Assembly: GCA_004123355.1 (NCBI GenBank)
Contig: SCHM01000002.1
Location: 6,731,569 to 6,795,568 of the forward strand
DNA from: Amphirosellinia nigrospora
Taxonomy: Eukaryota; Ascomycota; Sordariomycetes; Xylariales; Xylariaceae
DNA length: 64,000 nt
Direction of reading: 5' to 3'
Made by a program: the position numbers and the translations under genes. Under the pieces are notes generated by a model, which worked only from the letters and a program-made list of their open reading frames with translations, did no database searches and had not been told where the DNA came from. Positions within the stretch are counted from its first letter, which is position 1; the number at the start of each line of letters is the position of its first letter. Positions 37,086 through 48,405 of the stretch are shown in pieces.

Positions 37086-40000
37086 ATGGGTTCCACGGGT
37101 CCTAGTGTACGCTTCCGCAAAATTCAAAGTTTTGAGACTGATTATGCACCCACTATAATCACTCAATATGAATCAGAACGCAGTGGGATGCAGGTCATCG
37201 TGGCCGATCGGAAGGGTCCCAAGGTAAACGGATACTTCACTTTGGCCACCGAGATCTTTGACGACTCCGGTGCACCACATACTCTCGAGCATTTGGTCTT
37301 CATGGGTTCGAAAAGCTATCAATACAAGGGCCTGCTCGACAAGCTTGCCTCGAGAGCTTATGGAAGCACTAATGCGTGGACTGCTACCGATCATACTGCT
37401 TATACACTCGAAACTGCTGGTTGGGAAGGTTTTGCGCAAACCTTGCCTGTATATCTCGAGCATCTAGTCGTGCCCACTATCACTGACGCCGCGTGTTTGA
37501 CCGAGGTACATCACGTCGACGCGAGGGCAATGATGCAGGTGTCGTGTACTCCGAAATGCAGGCGGTCCAGTACACTGGCTCAGAGCTCATGGATATCAAG
37601 GCTCGAAGATTACTTTACCCAGAAAATGTCGGATTTCGATACGAGACTGGAGGCATGATGGAGGCTCTGCGCGTCCTGACTCCAGAAAAGATAAGGGACT
37701 TCCATCGAACCATGTATCAGCCGAGGAATATGTGTGTTATCATTGTAGGCGAGGTGGACCACGATAACCTTCTCCAAATACTTGACTCATTCGAAGAAAG
37801 TGTCATAAATGATATTCCACCGGTTGATGCGCCCTTCCGTCGACCATGGATAGAATCTGCCCAACCGCCCCCTCTAAAGAAACGATCATCGAGACAGTGG
37901 AATTCCCGGAAGAGGACGAATCAGTTGGAGATATAGTGGTAGCATTCTTTGGGCCCAACTGCACCGATATGACCGAAATGACTGCGGTCAACGTCCTTAT
38001 GACCTATCTATGTGGTTCTTCAGTTGCTGTCTTGGAAAACGTGATGGTGGAGAAAGAGGAATTAGCAAGTTCAATCTCATATTGGTGGGATACGCGTCCG
38101 AACTCCGTCATCTGGTTCCAACCCACGGGAGTTTCCACTGACAAGCTTCAATTCGTTGAACAACGACTCATTTCGTTGCTTAAGGAGGTGGCATCGAAGC
38201 CCTTCGATATGACATACATCAACGAGTGCATCCAAAGAGAGCGACGGCAAGTGAAGGCGCAGGCAGAGGAGTCTGAGTCGTTCTATTCAACCAATATCAT
38301 TGTTGATTATCTCTTCGGTGCCAGAGATGGCTCAACGCTGAAGGACTTGGCGAGCTTAGGCGAATACGATCGCCTGGAGAAATGGACGGATGAGCAATGG
38401 CGGGCTTTCTTGCGGAAATGGATATCTGACGCTCACCATATCTCTATCCTTGGGAAACCGTCCCTGGAGTTGGCCAACAAACAAAAGGCCGACGAGATTG
38501 CTCGAGTTGAAGAAAGAAAGAAAGAACTCGGACCGGAAGGATTAGAGAAATTGAAGAAAAAACTAGAAGATGCCAAGAAGCAAAGCGATGTTGAAATTCC
38601 GGATACAGTATTGGAAAAGTGGCAGATTCCTCCAACGGAATCTATCCACTTTATCGAGTCACAAACGGCTCGTTCTGGTTGGCTCGAAAGTTGGGTGTAC
38701 GCGAAAACTCCGCTCAGAAGCAGATTGACCAAGCGTCGGCGGGAGCGCCACTCTTCATTCAGTTCGAAGACGTCCCAACGAATTTCGTGCATATTACCGT
38801 GCATGTTGGCACAAACAAGGTTCCTGTGAAGTACAAACCACTTCTGAGCCTTTTTAATGACAATTTCTTCAACACGCCCATTATACGAGATGGCAAACGT
38901 GTTGATTTTGAGCAAGTTGTGATGGAGCTCGAAAAGGAGACCGTTAGTTACAGCCTAGAATCCGGCACAAAAGTTGGTGACTCCGAGAGCTTCTTGATCC
39001 GGATGCAAGTTGAGCCGAACAAGTATGCTACTGCTGTCGAGTGGATTCGCACTATGATTTGATAGCGTTTCGATGTGACCCGCCTAAAGGCTGGCGTCTC
39101 GAAACAGCTTGCTGATATCCCCGAAGCCAAACGCGACGGCAGGGTGATGGCCAATGAAGTTGAGATTGCTCTTCATAACGAACCGTCATCTTTGCTTGCA
39201 GCGAAGAGGACCTTAGTCAAGGCTACTTACATGAAACGACTAAAGAAAATTCTCCAGAACGACCCAGATACTGCTATAGCATGGTTTGAAGAAGTCCGCA
39301 AAGTACTGTTCACCTCAGACAACATCCGTGTTCTTGTCACAGCCGACGTGTCTCAATCTAAGGTTTCCGAACCTGTAAAGACATGGGACGTACTATGTAA
39401 ATCTCTCACTACAACCCCTAAGGAGATACAACCTATCGTCAAACCTTACACGCTTCTAAACACCGAGGTCGTAATCCTGGCTCTATAGGTGCGACCATCA
39501 TTCCTATGGCTACTATTGACAGCTCCTATTCCGTGAGCTCAGGTAAAGGTCTATCATCATTTACTGATCCAGCTGTACCGGCTCTACTTGTAGCGGTGCA
39601 ATATTTGGAAACCGTAGAGGGCACACTCTGGAATGCTGTCCGTGGAATGGACTTGCCTACGGGGTTTACTTTGCTAAGGAATTGGATGGTGGTTACTACA
39701 CTTCAAAGTATACCGTTCTCCCTCTGCTTCAAAGCTATGTGCGCGCGCGATGCTATCGCGGCATTGGTGAATGGAACCGCAGCATTTGAGAAACCGATGA
39801 TAGAAGGGGCCATCAGTCAGCTTGTCATGGGCTTGCTGATGAACAGGCCACAATGTCTACTGCAGCTATGCAGAATTATATCACTGGCGTTGTCCGAGGC
39901 CTCGAGCCCGATTACAATACCCAAATGCTCGCCAAAGTTCGTGCTGTTACGGTCGATGATATAAAGGAGGCTATGAAAACTTGGTTGCTCCCAATATTTG

Positions 40001-40307
40001 AACCGGGAAAGAGCAACGTTGTAGTGTGCTGTGGACAAGTCATGGTCGAGGCAAGTCTTCTGTTTATTCCTATTATTGACAGACGAAAGTACATATAGCG
40101 CTAACATCACATTGCAGAAATTGGAGAAGGAACTCCAGGAGATGGGTACACAACTCATATTAAGCAGTTGTTAGATTACCATGACGACTATGGTCTGGAA
40201 TCGCCTGACGGGAGAGCGACGGGCAAGATGACGAAGATGAAGAAATGGGATCAGATGTGTCTGATGACGATGATGAATCAGGAGCCTCTGACGAATCAGA
40301 TGCTTAA
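37086..40307 (+). CDS. M16C-family zinc metallopeptidase (yeast YOL098C-like)
   Basis: The protein is about 1,030 residues once frame slips are allowed for, as usual for the family. It starts MGSTGPSVRFRKIQSFETDY and has the inverted zinc motif HTLEH (His65, Glu68, His69) in DDSGAPHTLEHLVFMGS. Further landmarks are GNDAGVVYSEMQAVQYTGSE, LYPENVGFRYETGGMMEALR, DKAGDIVVAFFGP-like sequence near 37930, FNDNFFNTPIIRDGKRV and a Lys/Glu coiled segment near 38500. It ends in an acidic tail (SDESDA, stop at 40305-40307). Relatives are presequence-protease-like peptidases of unknown substrate; yeast YOL098C is cytosolic. A GC-AG intron lies at 40051-40117. At least nine one- or two-base losses break the frame, in short G or T runs, yet the protein matches the family on both sides each time and no substitution-type stop appears. 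Heavy assembly error is more likely than a pseudogene, but that is not proven. Confidence 0.85.
40051..40117 (+). other. GC-AG intron in the M16C peptidase gene
   Basis: The exon ends CGQVMVE with GAG, followed by GCAAGT; the intron ends ATTGCAG and the next exon reads KLEKELQEM in phase 0. A branch-like CTAAC lies 17 bases before the end. The donor matches the GCAAGT consensus of the minor GC-AG class. No GT donor nearby would keep the frame. Confidence 0.7.
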
Positions 40308-40744
40308 ACTAGTATCTCATGTATTGCTTGCTACTACACGACTCGTACGAGGCTTTGCACGAAAGAACGAATTTCCATGCTTCGTGTCATATTACAGGTA
40401 TCTTGGGTCAATACAGGGTTCGATATAGAAGTCTGCACTAGAAATAAAGATGGAGGTTATTGGTGGCCTCTCAATAAGCTTCTGTAAACCAACAAATCGA
40501 ATCTTTAATTGATACATCTGATGCGTACCCCTGTTCTTCGTGTAGCTGGAACCTGAAAGCTAATTGGTACATGCTTTGCCGCAAACTGAGATAGCTGAAA
40601 ACGTATGCTCGCAGGACATATGACAAGCAGTATCTGAAGAAAATGCTGAGCGCTGAATTATGGACTATCAGGTATTGCGAAATACCCAGTCTGCGCCAAG
40701 ATGGGCTTCAAGCACAGGTGAAGAGCTTGTCGATGTTGCTCTCA
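40308..40744. other. Intergenic, convergent
   Basis: About 440 bases between the ends of the M16C gene and the SRPBCC-like gene. No feature recognised. Confidence 0.55.
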
Positions 40745-41455
40745 TCATAACAACCCCTCGACATAGGCCTTAAGATCGGCAGACTGAGCCTCAAATTGCG
40801 CCTGCAGCTTGCTTCTAAGCAAGGCAATCTCCGGAGTAAGCAAACCTACGTAATACGTCTCCCAGCTTAAATACGATGACGAGCCGTCGCCTTCATCGAC
40901 GACGACGACGGGATGTTCAGCCCTCGCGCCGACTCCGGCGAGTTTATCGTCATACCGCCAAGCTACGAGCATGTACGGCTTGCTGTCATCACCGACGCCT
41001 ACATAGTCTACGACGGTGAGGACTTCGGCGCTGGTGGTGTTCAGTCCTGTGACAAGACCTGACGTCGTGAAGACCATGGGCATGCCGACGTAATCATGCT
41101 CTGGCGTCTCTGTCACGTTCGACGGCAGCGAGACGGAGACGACGAATGAGTTCCACAGATTGTAGGACTTGAAGTTGAGAATCGCGTCCCGCGTGAGGGA
41201 TGCGGGCGCGTTGATCTTGATAGATGAACAGACTGTGAAGATAGCACCGTTTTCTCCGTACGTTGGCGTAAGAAGCGTTGACAGCTTCGACAAAGGGCAC
41301 GCGAGGCTAGAGTAGTCGTACGGGTAGTTTATCGACGTGCTAGATGTGACATCTCGTGGTGTGACGCCCGCTGCCTGTATGCTCGTAGCGAATACGCTCA
41401 CAACGAGCTGAGATAGCGCGAGCAGAGCTACCCTTGGACTATTAAGACCGAGCAT
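40745..41455 (-). CDS. Secreted SRPBCC/START-like protein
   Basis: A single-exon gene of 236 codons. I chose the ATG at 41455 because it opens directly into a signal peptide (MLGLNSPRVALLALSQLVV followed by SVFA); the frame upstream also stays open to 41527 but would bury the signal. The mature part contains FTVCSSIKINAPASLTRDAI then LNFKSYNLWNSFVVSVSLP. This pattern, a beta strand, an 'INAP' turn and a helix ending in a Trp-Asn pair, marks the start of the SRPBCC (Bet v 1 / polyketide-cyclase) fold, a hydrophobic-ligand pocket. Later strands include YVGMPMVFTTSGLVTG and SKPYMLVAWRYDDKL. Sequons NVT and NTT suggest N-glycosylation. Secreted SRPBCC proteins are uncommon. Ligand and role are unknown; the fold is inferred from pattern only. 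The frame is intact. Confidence 0.7.
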   Translation of the reverse strand: MLGLNSPRVALLALSQLVVSVFATSIQAAGVTPRDVTSSTSINYPYDYSSLACPLSKLSTLLTPTYGENGAIFTVCSSIKINAPASLTRDAILNFKSYNLWNSFVVSVSLPSNVTETPEHDYVGMPMVFTTSGLVTGLNTTSAEVLTVVDYVGVGDDSKPYMLVAWRYDDKLAGVGARAEHPVVVVDEGDGSSSYLSWETYYVGLLTPEIALLRSKLQAQFEAQSADLKAYVEGLL

Positions 41456-42212
41456 TTTCACACTATAGCTTCGAGGTCTTCCGTGCAAAGTTGCCTTGTT
41501 TCGAACTCCCCAAATGAGGCCGCACACGCGAAAATTTCAAGAGACCCATCAGATGCCACAAGGCCATGCCCGGCATCTAACCTCATATGACGAGGTCAAG
41601 GGGCTGAGTTTACCGGGGCAGTGTGGGCTGAGCTGCACTCGGTACCCAGTTGGCCCCATCTGTAACATCATCCTGTATAAAAGCTGCCATGTTGCGCAGC
41701 TTCGTCAAGATACCAGTCTGTGTAGTCTCACTCGTACGATGCGCGGGTAGGATCGTTTGATCTCGAGATCTAGTATAGTCTGCTCTGCATCGCCTAAGAT
41801 AAAATGTGAAGATATGTTACGCACCGTCTGCACAGCCAGAAATAACTATGTTCTCGTGGAATGCTGGCCTACAGATGGATGAACTGCCACTCCCGAAGCA
41901 GGAAATGCCCCTAGCCAAGCTGGCCAACACCGTGGGCGCGTGGACCTGTTTCGCGGACCAACCAAGCCGAGACACGTTGATCTAGCAAGCTACCTGACTT
42001 CTCCGACGTGGATGTCGAACTGTCGCGAGTGGAAGAATGTGCGAATTTTTACTTATTTACTTATTGTCATCTATCTCGCTGATTCGATAGTGGGTGTTGT
42101 TTGAGCGCAACTTAGCTGCAAGCAGGTGTAGCTTCACCCCAAGGAGGTGGGGCAAAGATTAGGTACATATAGCTGGTTTGCTGCAAGGGTAATTAACTGA
42201 CGTCATCTAACA
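41456..42212. other. Intergenic DNA
   Basis: About 760 bases: promoter of the SRPBCC-like gene (a TATAAAA-like run near 41677 lies on the + strand but too far away to assign) and the upstream flank of the tRNA gene. Nothing else seen. Confidence 0.5.
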
Positions 42213-42284
42213 AGCTAGCTAGCTCAGTGGAAGAGCGCCGGGCTCATAACCCGGAGGTCGATTGATCGAAACAATCGCTAGCTA
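42213..42284 (+). tRNA. Initiator tRNA-Met (CAT)
   Basis: A 72-base cloverleaf with full pairing: acceptor AGCTAGC/GCTAGCT, D arm GCTC/GAGC with loop AGTGGAA, anticodon arm CCGGG/CCCGG with loop CTCATAA (anticodon CAT at 42255-42257 by alignment: 42245-42247 on the window), and T arm GATTG/CAATC with loop ATCGAAA. The discriminator is A. It is the initiator and not the elongator: position 1 is A paired to T72, the anticodon stem ends in three G-C pairs, and the T loop has A54 and A60 in place of the T54 of elongators, as in eukaryotic initiators. There is no intron. The A box (TAGCTCAGTGG) matches consensus. The anticodon bases are at 42245-42247. Confidence 0.93.
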
Positions 42285-42294
42285 ATAAACTAAA

Positions 42295-42304
42295 CTTTTT
42301 TTTT
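42295..42304 (+). terminator. RNA polymerase III T-run terminator
   Basis: A run of about nine to ten T begins ten bases after the tRNA discriminator, as expected for Pol III termination. Confidence 0.8.
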
Positions 42305-42695
42305 CTTTCAGTGCAAATCATGTAGTTTTGATCTTGCACCCTTAGTTCCCAATTTCTTCTACACTAACTACTCTTGCACCGGCCTCTTCTACATTAATTT
42401 AGTTGGCACTTCTCTTTTGTACCTAGTCTGATATGATTATTAAAAACCTGCAGATACCACATGCTGCATGATGTCGAGAGAGCAGAACACCTATCCAGGA
42501 TCATAACGACTGAATACACAGACAGAAATGCCAATTAAACAGCACATAGTGCCTGGATAATCGAGTTATACAGTACGTGGTATATCGAGGGCGCGCCGTA
42601 GCATCTTGTTCCGCCTTCCAAAGTTCGGTCTTACTAGCCCCTTCAAAACGATTACCGCCGTGTTGGCTGGCAAAGCATTCAGCCAACATTGATTA
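42305..42695. other. Intergenic DNA
   Basis: About 390 bases of AT-rich DNA after the tRNA gene and beyond the 3' end of the membrane-protein gene. No feature recognised. Confidence 0.5.
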
Positions 42696-43916
42696 TCAAT
42701 TATATTGGCTGAAATACTGCCAATGCTGGGGATGGTTGTAGGCTTTCGTATGATCTCCTGCTTGGTTGTAACTTTGATTTTCGCCACTGTCCATTGAATG
42801 GGCTGATGAAATCGAGGAGCGGCTTCTGAGAGTTATCCGGCTCAAGAACCGTCTACGGTCCTCGCGGCCTTTCTCGGATGAAGATACCAGAAACCTATAG
42901 GATGGCAACATACTTATGAGCACGGCGATTACGAGCTCTAGGTAGCTGTAGAGGCCGGTGAGCGCGAAGTTTTCCGAGTACAGTTTCACCGTCCGCAATG
43001 TGTCAAATGCCACAGTAACCACAGCTAGGCCGCAAATGCCGCTTAATGCGAGCTTCTGCTCAATGGGCATGCTAAGGCGCCAGATGGTAGGCATCGGGAC
43101 AGCGATGACTATGAGCAGAGTAAGTTAAGGCCAAGACCGAAACTCCGCAACAGACGCCTGTGGTGTTGGGGGCCTACCAAAGAAATCAGAAGTGACATTA
43201 AAGAAGTATTGTACCCATATCAACCTTAGGCCGAGGTATTCAACAAACGATGTCATGCATTTCTCTACGCTCATGGGTCAGCAGAGCGAGCAAAAATATT
43301 AAAGCATTTAAGGACATGCGCTCACCGTATGAGAACAAGTTCCTGGCATCACCACACTGGCCGAAGACCCCGATCAGGCAGACAATGTAGCTGAGGATAA
43401 TATACGTGGTAGCGATTGCCCACGTATAGCGGTATTCGCGGTGAGAACCGAAGACAAGCCTGTAAAGGAACATGAAAGACAATTTGACACAATGCAGCGC
43501 AGTCCAGAAAAGAAATTCAGCCGGGATATTGAGCTTGCGGAGTGCGATGATTATGTGCGCAAGTTCAGCTTGGGAAGGCTTAGGAGTCTCGCCGACCAAA
43601 ATGGAGCCAAACTCATAATTGAGAGGAGTTGCTACCGTCGCCAAAATAATAGCTATGGTCATGAAGAGCCATGCTGCTGTGCTGAAAGCATCGTCCGCGT
43701 GAAAGCTTTTCAGTAGGGTGCTGCGGATGAATAAACGACCAGCGAACAATAGAGTTGTCACAGCTGTGAGTGTCCAGATCACAGCCTAACCACTGTTAGC
43801 CGACAAGTACGCCCTCGTAGAGTGGAAGGTTGAATAGAAGTGAGTATGGATGTGATTTCGGACGATGTGCTTACTAGAAAGCCGCTCGACGATATACCTT
43901 GGCCAGCATTACCCAT
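42696..43916 (-). CDS. Second rhodopsin-domain integral membrane protein
   Basis: A multi-exon gene for another fungal seven-helix protein of the rhodopsin-domain family. The start codon at 43916 gives MGNAGQGISSSGFL; an intron (GTAAGC to GGTTAG) joins it in frame to AVIWTLTAVTTLLFAGRLFI. The family hallmark follows as LLKSFHADDAFSTAAWLFM (the conserved acidic pair after helix 2). Then come helices in ALRKLNIPAEFLFWTALHCV, KLSFMFLYRLVFG and YTWAIATTYIILSYIVCLIG with FGQCGD. The last exon holds PTIWRLSMPIEQKLALSGIC, AVVTVAFDTLRTVKLYSENF, YSYLELVIAVLISMLPSYRF and a Ser-rich cytosolic tail. Likely a surface sensor or receptor-like protein of unknown ligand. It shares the fold but little sequence with the gene at 16.5-18.1 kb, so the two are not a recent duplication. 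Confidence 0.77.
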
Positions 43917-44849
43917 TATTATTTATTCGAGGTACGAACACTCGTATAGGGTGGGATGGATGAGAGCAGATTGACAATATAGAATAGACGCAGGTCGTTC
44001 GAAACAAATATGCTCATCATGTACGGAGTTCGGATGGATTTAAGATCCAGAGTGTAATGTGCGAAATATCAGATTAGATATTCAAGCTACATGTCACTGC
44101 AGGAGGAGACAAGATCAGTGAGTCCAGAGTCTAGAGCTCATTACCTTCATCTTTACCTGCATGCCTTGCTTCACCCGAACTGACCGATTGGAGAAACTCA
44201 CGGAGACTATGTGACTCTAACTTCGATATAATCTGAATCAATTTCACTTAATCGGGCTGTGGGCACCAAGTATTTCCTCCGATCGTCATACTCGCTGTCT
44301 CACATGAATCATTTGTACCCCGGTTTCAAGGTTATCACACATACGAATCGAGATCTATTCACACAATTATAGAGGATTTCCCCTCTCACTCTGTAAAAAG
44401 CAACTAATAATGGGATCGTCCGAACAAGGTACGACTTTGATTTAGTACACCCATGGGGCAGCCAGTTCGCCCATCGGCTATGTACACGAGAAGGTAGGTC
44501 GGCGCAAGAATCATCAAATAGATGTGAGTGGTATTTGTGTAGCACAATATGCACTACCAAGACGTGGAACATTTGTTATCTAACGGTTATGTATCTTGCT
44601 CGGCTTAGCAATGGCATACATATCTGCCTCCGCACCAGCAATTATGAACCTACATAGGTAGGCTTCTGACTGACACCTGATGGAAAGTGGTCGCATTTCG
44701 AGCATGAAAGTTGAGATAGATACTCCAAAGGAACGAACAATAGATATATTCAACTGAAAGATCAGGTTTAAATTTCAAGTTGGCTTATTGGCAACCTTAC
44801 ATATTGTGGACGGCTGCCGGATACATTTCCCTTCGTTTGTTAAGCCAAT
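43917..44849. other. Divergent intergenic region
   Basis: About 930 bases between the membrane-protein gene (-) and the oxygenase gene (+), carrying both promoters. A motif of the CCTAGGT type (ACCTACATAGGTAGG) lies near 44650. The frame at 44309-44572 has no coding features. Confidence 0.5.
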
Positions 44850-46095
44850 ATGCCGATCCCACCTCGCACAGCAGCAAGAGCAATTACGACAGTCGACTTA
44901 TCACCATTTGTTGATAGGTCAGGAGCGGCGATCCTGGACTCGGATCGATTACGAACTGGCCGCGCTCTCGTTGACGCCCTTCATGATTTTGGCTTTGTCC
45001 AAGTGACAGGCCATGGAGTCAGCCAGCAAGAGATTGACGAAGCCCTAGCCTGGACCAAGGCGCTCTTCGATTTACCTTATGCTGATAAGATGAAAGCACC
45101 TCATCCACCAGGGCCAATTCCTCATCGTGGATACTCGGGCATTGGGAAAGAAAAAGTTTATTCTCAATCCGACGTCAAGGCATACGGTGACGAAGTTGAC
45201 ATAGGCCAGAGCCTTCGTCAAATTTCAGACTTCAAGGTTAGTCTCGAACTCTCGAATAGTGTTGCCCTTTTACCATCATCCGAAGGACTCATGACATGTT
45301 AGGAGAGTTACGAAATCGGTAGCGAGCTTGATCCCGTCCAGCAAAACATATGGCTACCCGATGAAGTACTCCCAAATTTCCAACTTCATATGACAGCCCT
45401 TTACCAGCGGCTTTGTGGTGTTGGTAAGATGATAATACATGCGATTGGAGTGGGATTAGGGCTCGAAGGTGTCGCACTCATTAGCCTTCAGGAGCTGATA
45501 TCAGATCGTCACTGTCAACTTCGCCTTCTTCACTATCCGGCCATCGGCAATGAAAAATTGGTAAACAATTTGCTAGCAAGGTTACCCGCCTCATCAAGAC
45601 TGGGGGTAAGATGACCACAACTCTCTCGGTATAGTGTTTGGTGCAATACTCTTACTATTTATTCGTAGAACATTGACGATGCTATTTCAAGACGACCGAG
45701 GAGGGCTCGAACTGAAGGACCCTGTCTCTCAGACATTTCTCAAGGCTAAACAGCAAGACGGCGCGCTCATTCTCAATGTAGGCGATATGCTCCAGCGTGC
45801 TTCTAACGGTATGTGAATGCCTCTCAAGCCTTTTAAATAGATACTGACTCATGACTGTTTCTCAGATTACTTCATCTCTGCCATTCATAGAGTATCTGTT
45901 CCCGACCCAGACACGGTGTCCCCTCTTGGTATCCCATCTCGCTATTCCATTCCGTTCTTCCTCTGTCCCAACTTTTCATATACCGTCTCACCTCTGGCCA
46001 AGTTTGTTACAGAGGCTACGCCTGTCAAATATGCGCCCGTGAGATTTGATCAGTATGGCTCTATGGTTAGCAAGTATCAATACCAAGAGGATTAA
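44850..46095 (+). CDS. 2-oxoglutarate/Fe(II) oxygenase, isopenicillin-N-synthase-like
   Basis: A non-heme iron oxygenase of the IPNS-like family. The N-terminal half (DIOX_N) shows ITTVDLSPFVDRS, ALVDALHDFGFVQVTGHGVS and WTKALFDLPYADKMKAPHPP, then HRGYSGIGKEKVYSQSD. After an intron that ends near 45301 come LPNFQLHMTALYQRL and CQLRLLHYPAIG. A later exon gives LTMLFQDDRGGLELKD and GALILNVGDMLQRASN, then SAIHRVSVPDPD with the second iron His, and SRYSIPFF with the 2OG-binding Arg and Ser. The first two metal ligands (HxD) should lie around 45610-45640, where reading is confused by an intron and a probable missing base; I cannot show them directly. Substrate is unknown; relatives act on peptides, flavonoids or secondary metabolites. 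The gene stands alone, with no biosynthetic cluster visible around it. Confidence 0.8.
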
Positions 46096-47045
46096 TAGTA
46101 GGCTCCCATTAGGTTTATATCTTATCTAGCAGTATAGGGCCCGGGCTACAGTGTAATGCTTTTGGGTTTTCATGAATGTGAACGCATCACGTTCTTCTGT
46201 AAATGGAATAACTCATACAGGGTGTAATATGGCACGTCTAGCTAATGAATTCACGTCCATTCTTCACCGAAAGGAACAGAATCATTCCAGTATGCGATAG
46301 TGACATTGCCCAAACCCGACCAAATCAGTATTGGACGGGGTGACGACTAATCGGGGATCTTCACTCAATAAGAGATACATGACCTGGATCTTCATTGGTT
46401 GATAGTGAAATAGTAGACTCATGTTTGTCAAATATAGGAGACCGATATTCGACCACTCCTTGCCGGCTAGCTGGACTCGCGCTTACTCGAGAACATCACT
46501 GACACTTTTCCCCTTTTCTAAATCGCTTTGAGTTTGTCTACAAGGCACACTGGGTAATAAAATAAAAGAGAAATACAAATATTATTCGGCGCATAGATTG
46601 AACTGGTCGTATGTTCCCGTAAGGTTGCTTTTGGGGACTAGAATTCGATTAAAACGATATAACCGACTGATCACTATGAGGGTACGGCAATGATGAAGGG
46701 TTAAGCCGGGAGGTATCATGTACCTCAACCCGGAGTTTTATCCGGGTGCTCGGCAACGATGACCACGAATTCATACTACCCTTCCATATACTGCGGGTGT
46801 ATTCACACCGCCTTGGCATCGATTTCAGTACATCCCAATATAACTCTCAGCTGTGAATGGTCTCTCATCACCATAGGGCGCTAAGCCTCAGAGAGGGCAG
46901 GCTCTACTAACCACTCTCGCAAACTAGCTTCGGCATGTTGAGGCAAGATGAAAAAGGACGATATCCCATCTGGCTTATAGAAAGGCTTTCTACACTAGCA
47001 GGACTTATTTTTCGACTCCCGGCGCCGCCTCGATAATCAATCGAT
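46096..47045. promoter_or_regulatory. Upstream region of the AA9 gene
   Basis: About 950 bases before the LPMO start. It contains an imperfect inverted repeat at 46706-46733 (CCGGGAGGTA, five-base loop, then TACCT-CAA-CCCGG), about 310 bases before the start codon, and a CGG-N8-CCG pair right after it. Whether these bind the cellulase regulators is not known. No gene seen. Confidence 0.45.
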
Positions 47046-48405
47046 ATGCGTTACTCAACGGTCATCTCGGCTGCGCTCTTAGCAGCTGAAGCATCAGCAC
47101 ATACTATTTTCTGCCAGCTTAAGACCGATGAGCAGACCTACGGTATGGGCATTCTGGTAGTCGGAAATGATGGTCTACTAGGACGCTGATCTGATATGAT
47201 TACAGCTGTGTCTTATGGCATCCGTACGCCATCTTACGATGGTGTAAGTCATTCCTCAAACCTTGGATCTTGTCTGTGAGGGAAATAGTTAGGGTCGAAT
47301 TTCAAATTAATTATAAGAAAGCCCCAAACAGATGTGAACGGGGCCAATATGGCGTGCAACGGGCCACCGAACCCGACAACACCTTCCAGTAACATCATCG
47401 AGGTGAAAGCAGGCAGTTCGGTCAGCGCTGTCTGGCGCCACACCCTTCAGTGTTAGCACCCTTCCGTGGTAACCCCAAGCTGCAGAAGTTGACGATTTTG
47501 CCAGCGGGATCGAATGATGTGATGGACCCAGGACATAAGGTACGCTCCTTGAGAATCTCTAGCCGCCTCGCATGGGCTCATTGCCGAATTTCGACTCATC
47601 GATGATCTAGGGTCCGGTGATGGCATACCTTAAAAAGGTCACCGACGCTACTAAGGATAGTGGCGTTGGCGATGGATGGTAAGTGTCCTTCCGCTGTGCC
47701 GAATTTTACTTCATGTATAGAGCCGCGAATAGGAGCCAGAGGCTAACCCGGCACCGTATAGGTTCAAGATCCAAGAGGCCGGCTTCAGTAATGGCGTCTG
47801 GGGCACTGACACCGTCATAAACAGCGGTGGTAGCCAGCAGATTCATATCCCTGAGTGTATCGAGGACGGACAATACCTGCTGCGGGCCGAGATGGTCGCA
47901 CTTCATGGTGCTCGATCTACTAATGGCGCCCAACTTTACGTAAGTCGTTAGCTTCTCTGCATCAAACATGAATCTCACTAATGCCTATACAGATGGAGTG
48001 TGCTCAAATCAACATCACGGGAGGAAAGGCAACGAAGAAGCCTACTACAGCAAGCATTCCGGGCATATACAAAGTGAGTAGTTGTTTAACGCCCGATTCT
48101 CGAAAATGATAAGCTAATCAATTCGAAACAACAGTCTAATGACCCCGGCCTCCTGATTGACATCTAGTAAGTATTTCTAAGTCTTATTTTCTATTTGGAA
48201 AGGTTCCTGGGCGCCCCCCCCTACATGCTCCAGCATGCCCCTGAATCAAATGCGATAAACTGACACTCAAACTCCTACAGTAACAAGCCGCCTAGCGGAA
48301 GCAACCCTTACAAAATCCCCGGTATGTGAAAGTGTGCCTGCATGCGAAGGTAGAGATTTTGTGAATTAACAAAGACAATTAGGCCCCGCCGTGTTCACAT
48401 GCTGA
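47046..48405 (+). CDS. AA9 lytic polysaccharide monooxygenase
   Basis: A secreted copper enzyme that oxidatively cleaves cellulose and related glucans. An 18-residue signal peptide ([18 protein letters not shown]) ends right before HTIFCQLK, so His19 becomes the N-terminal His of the copper 'histidine brace'. Further AA9 landmarks are [54 protein letters not shown] (second brace His in GHK), [56 protein letters not shown] (active-site Tyr region) and the end PGPAVFTC. At least six introns split it, an unusually high number, one beginning after TY (47143-47205). No cellulose-binding module is present. The frame slips by one base near 47447, in HTL/SVLAP, probably by error. The stop lies only about 240 bases from the RIP block. 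Confidence 0.9.

Noticed and set aside
37086-40307. Several small separate genes instead of one M16C peptidase
   Set aside because: The pieces follow the family sequence in order without gaps, so they are one gene with frame slips.
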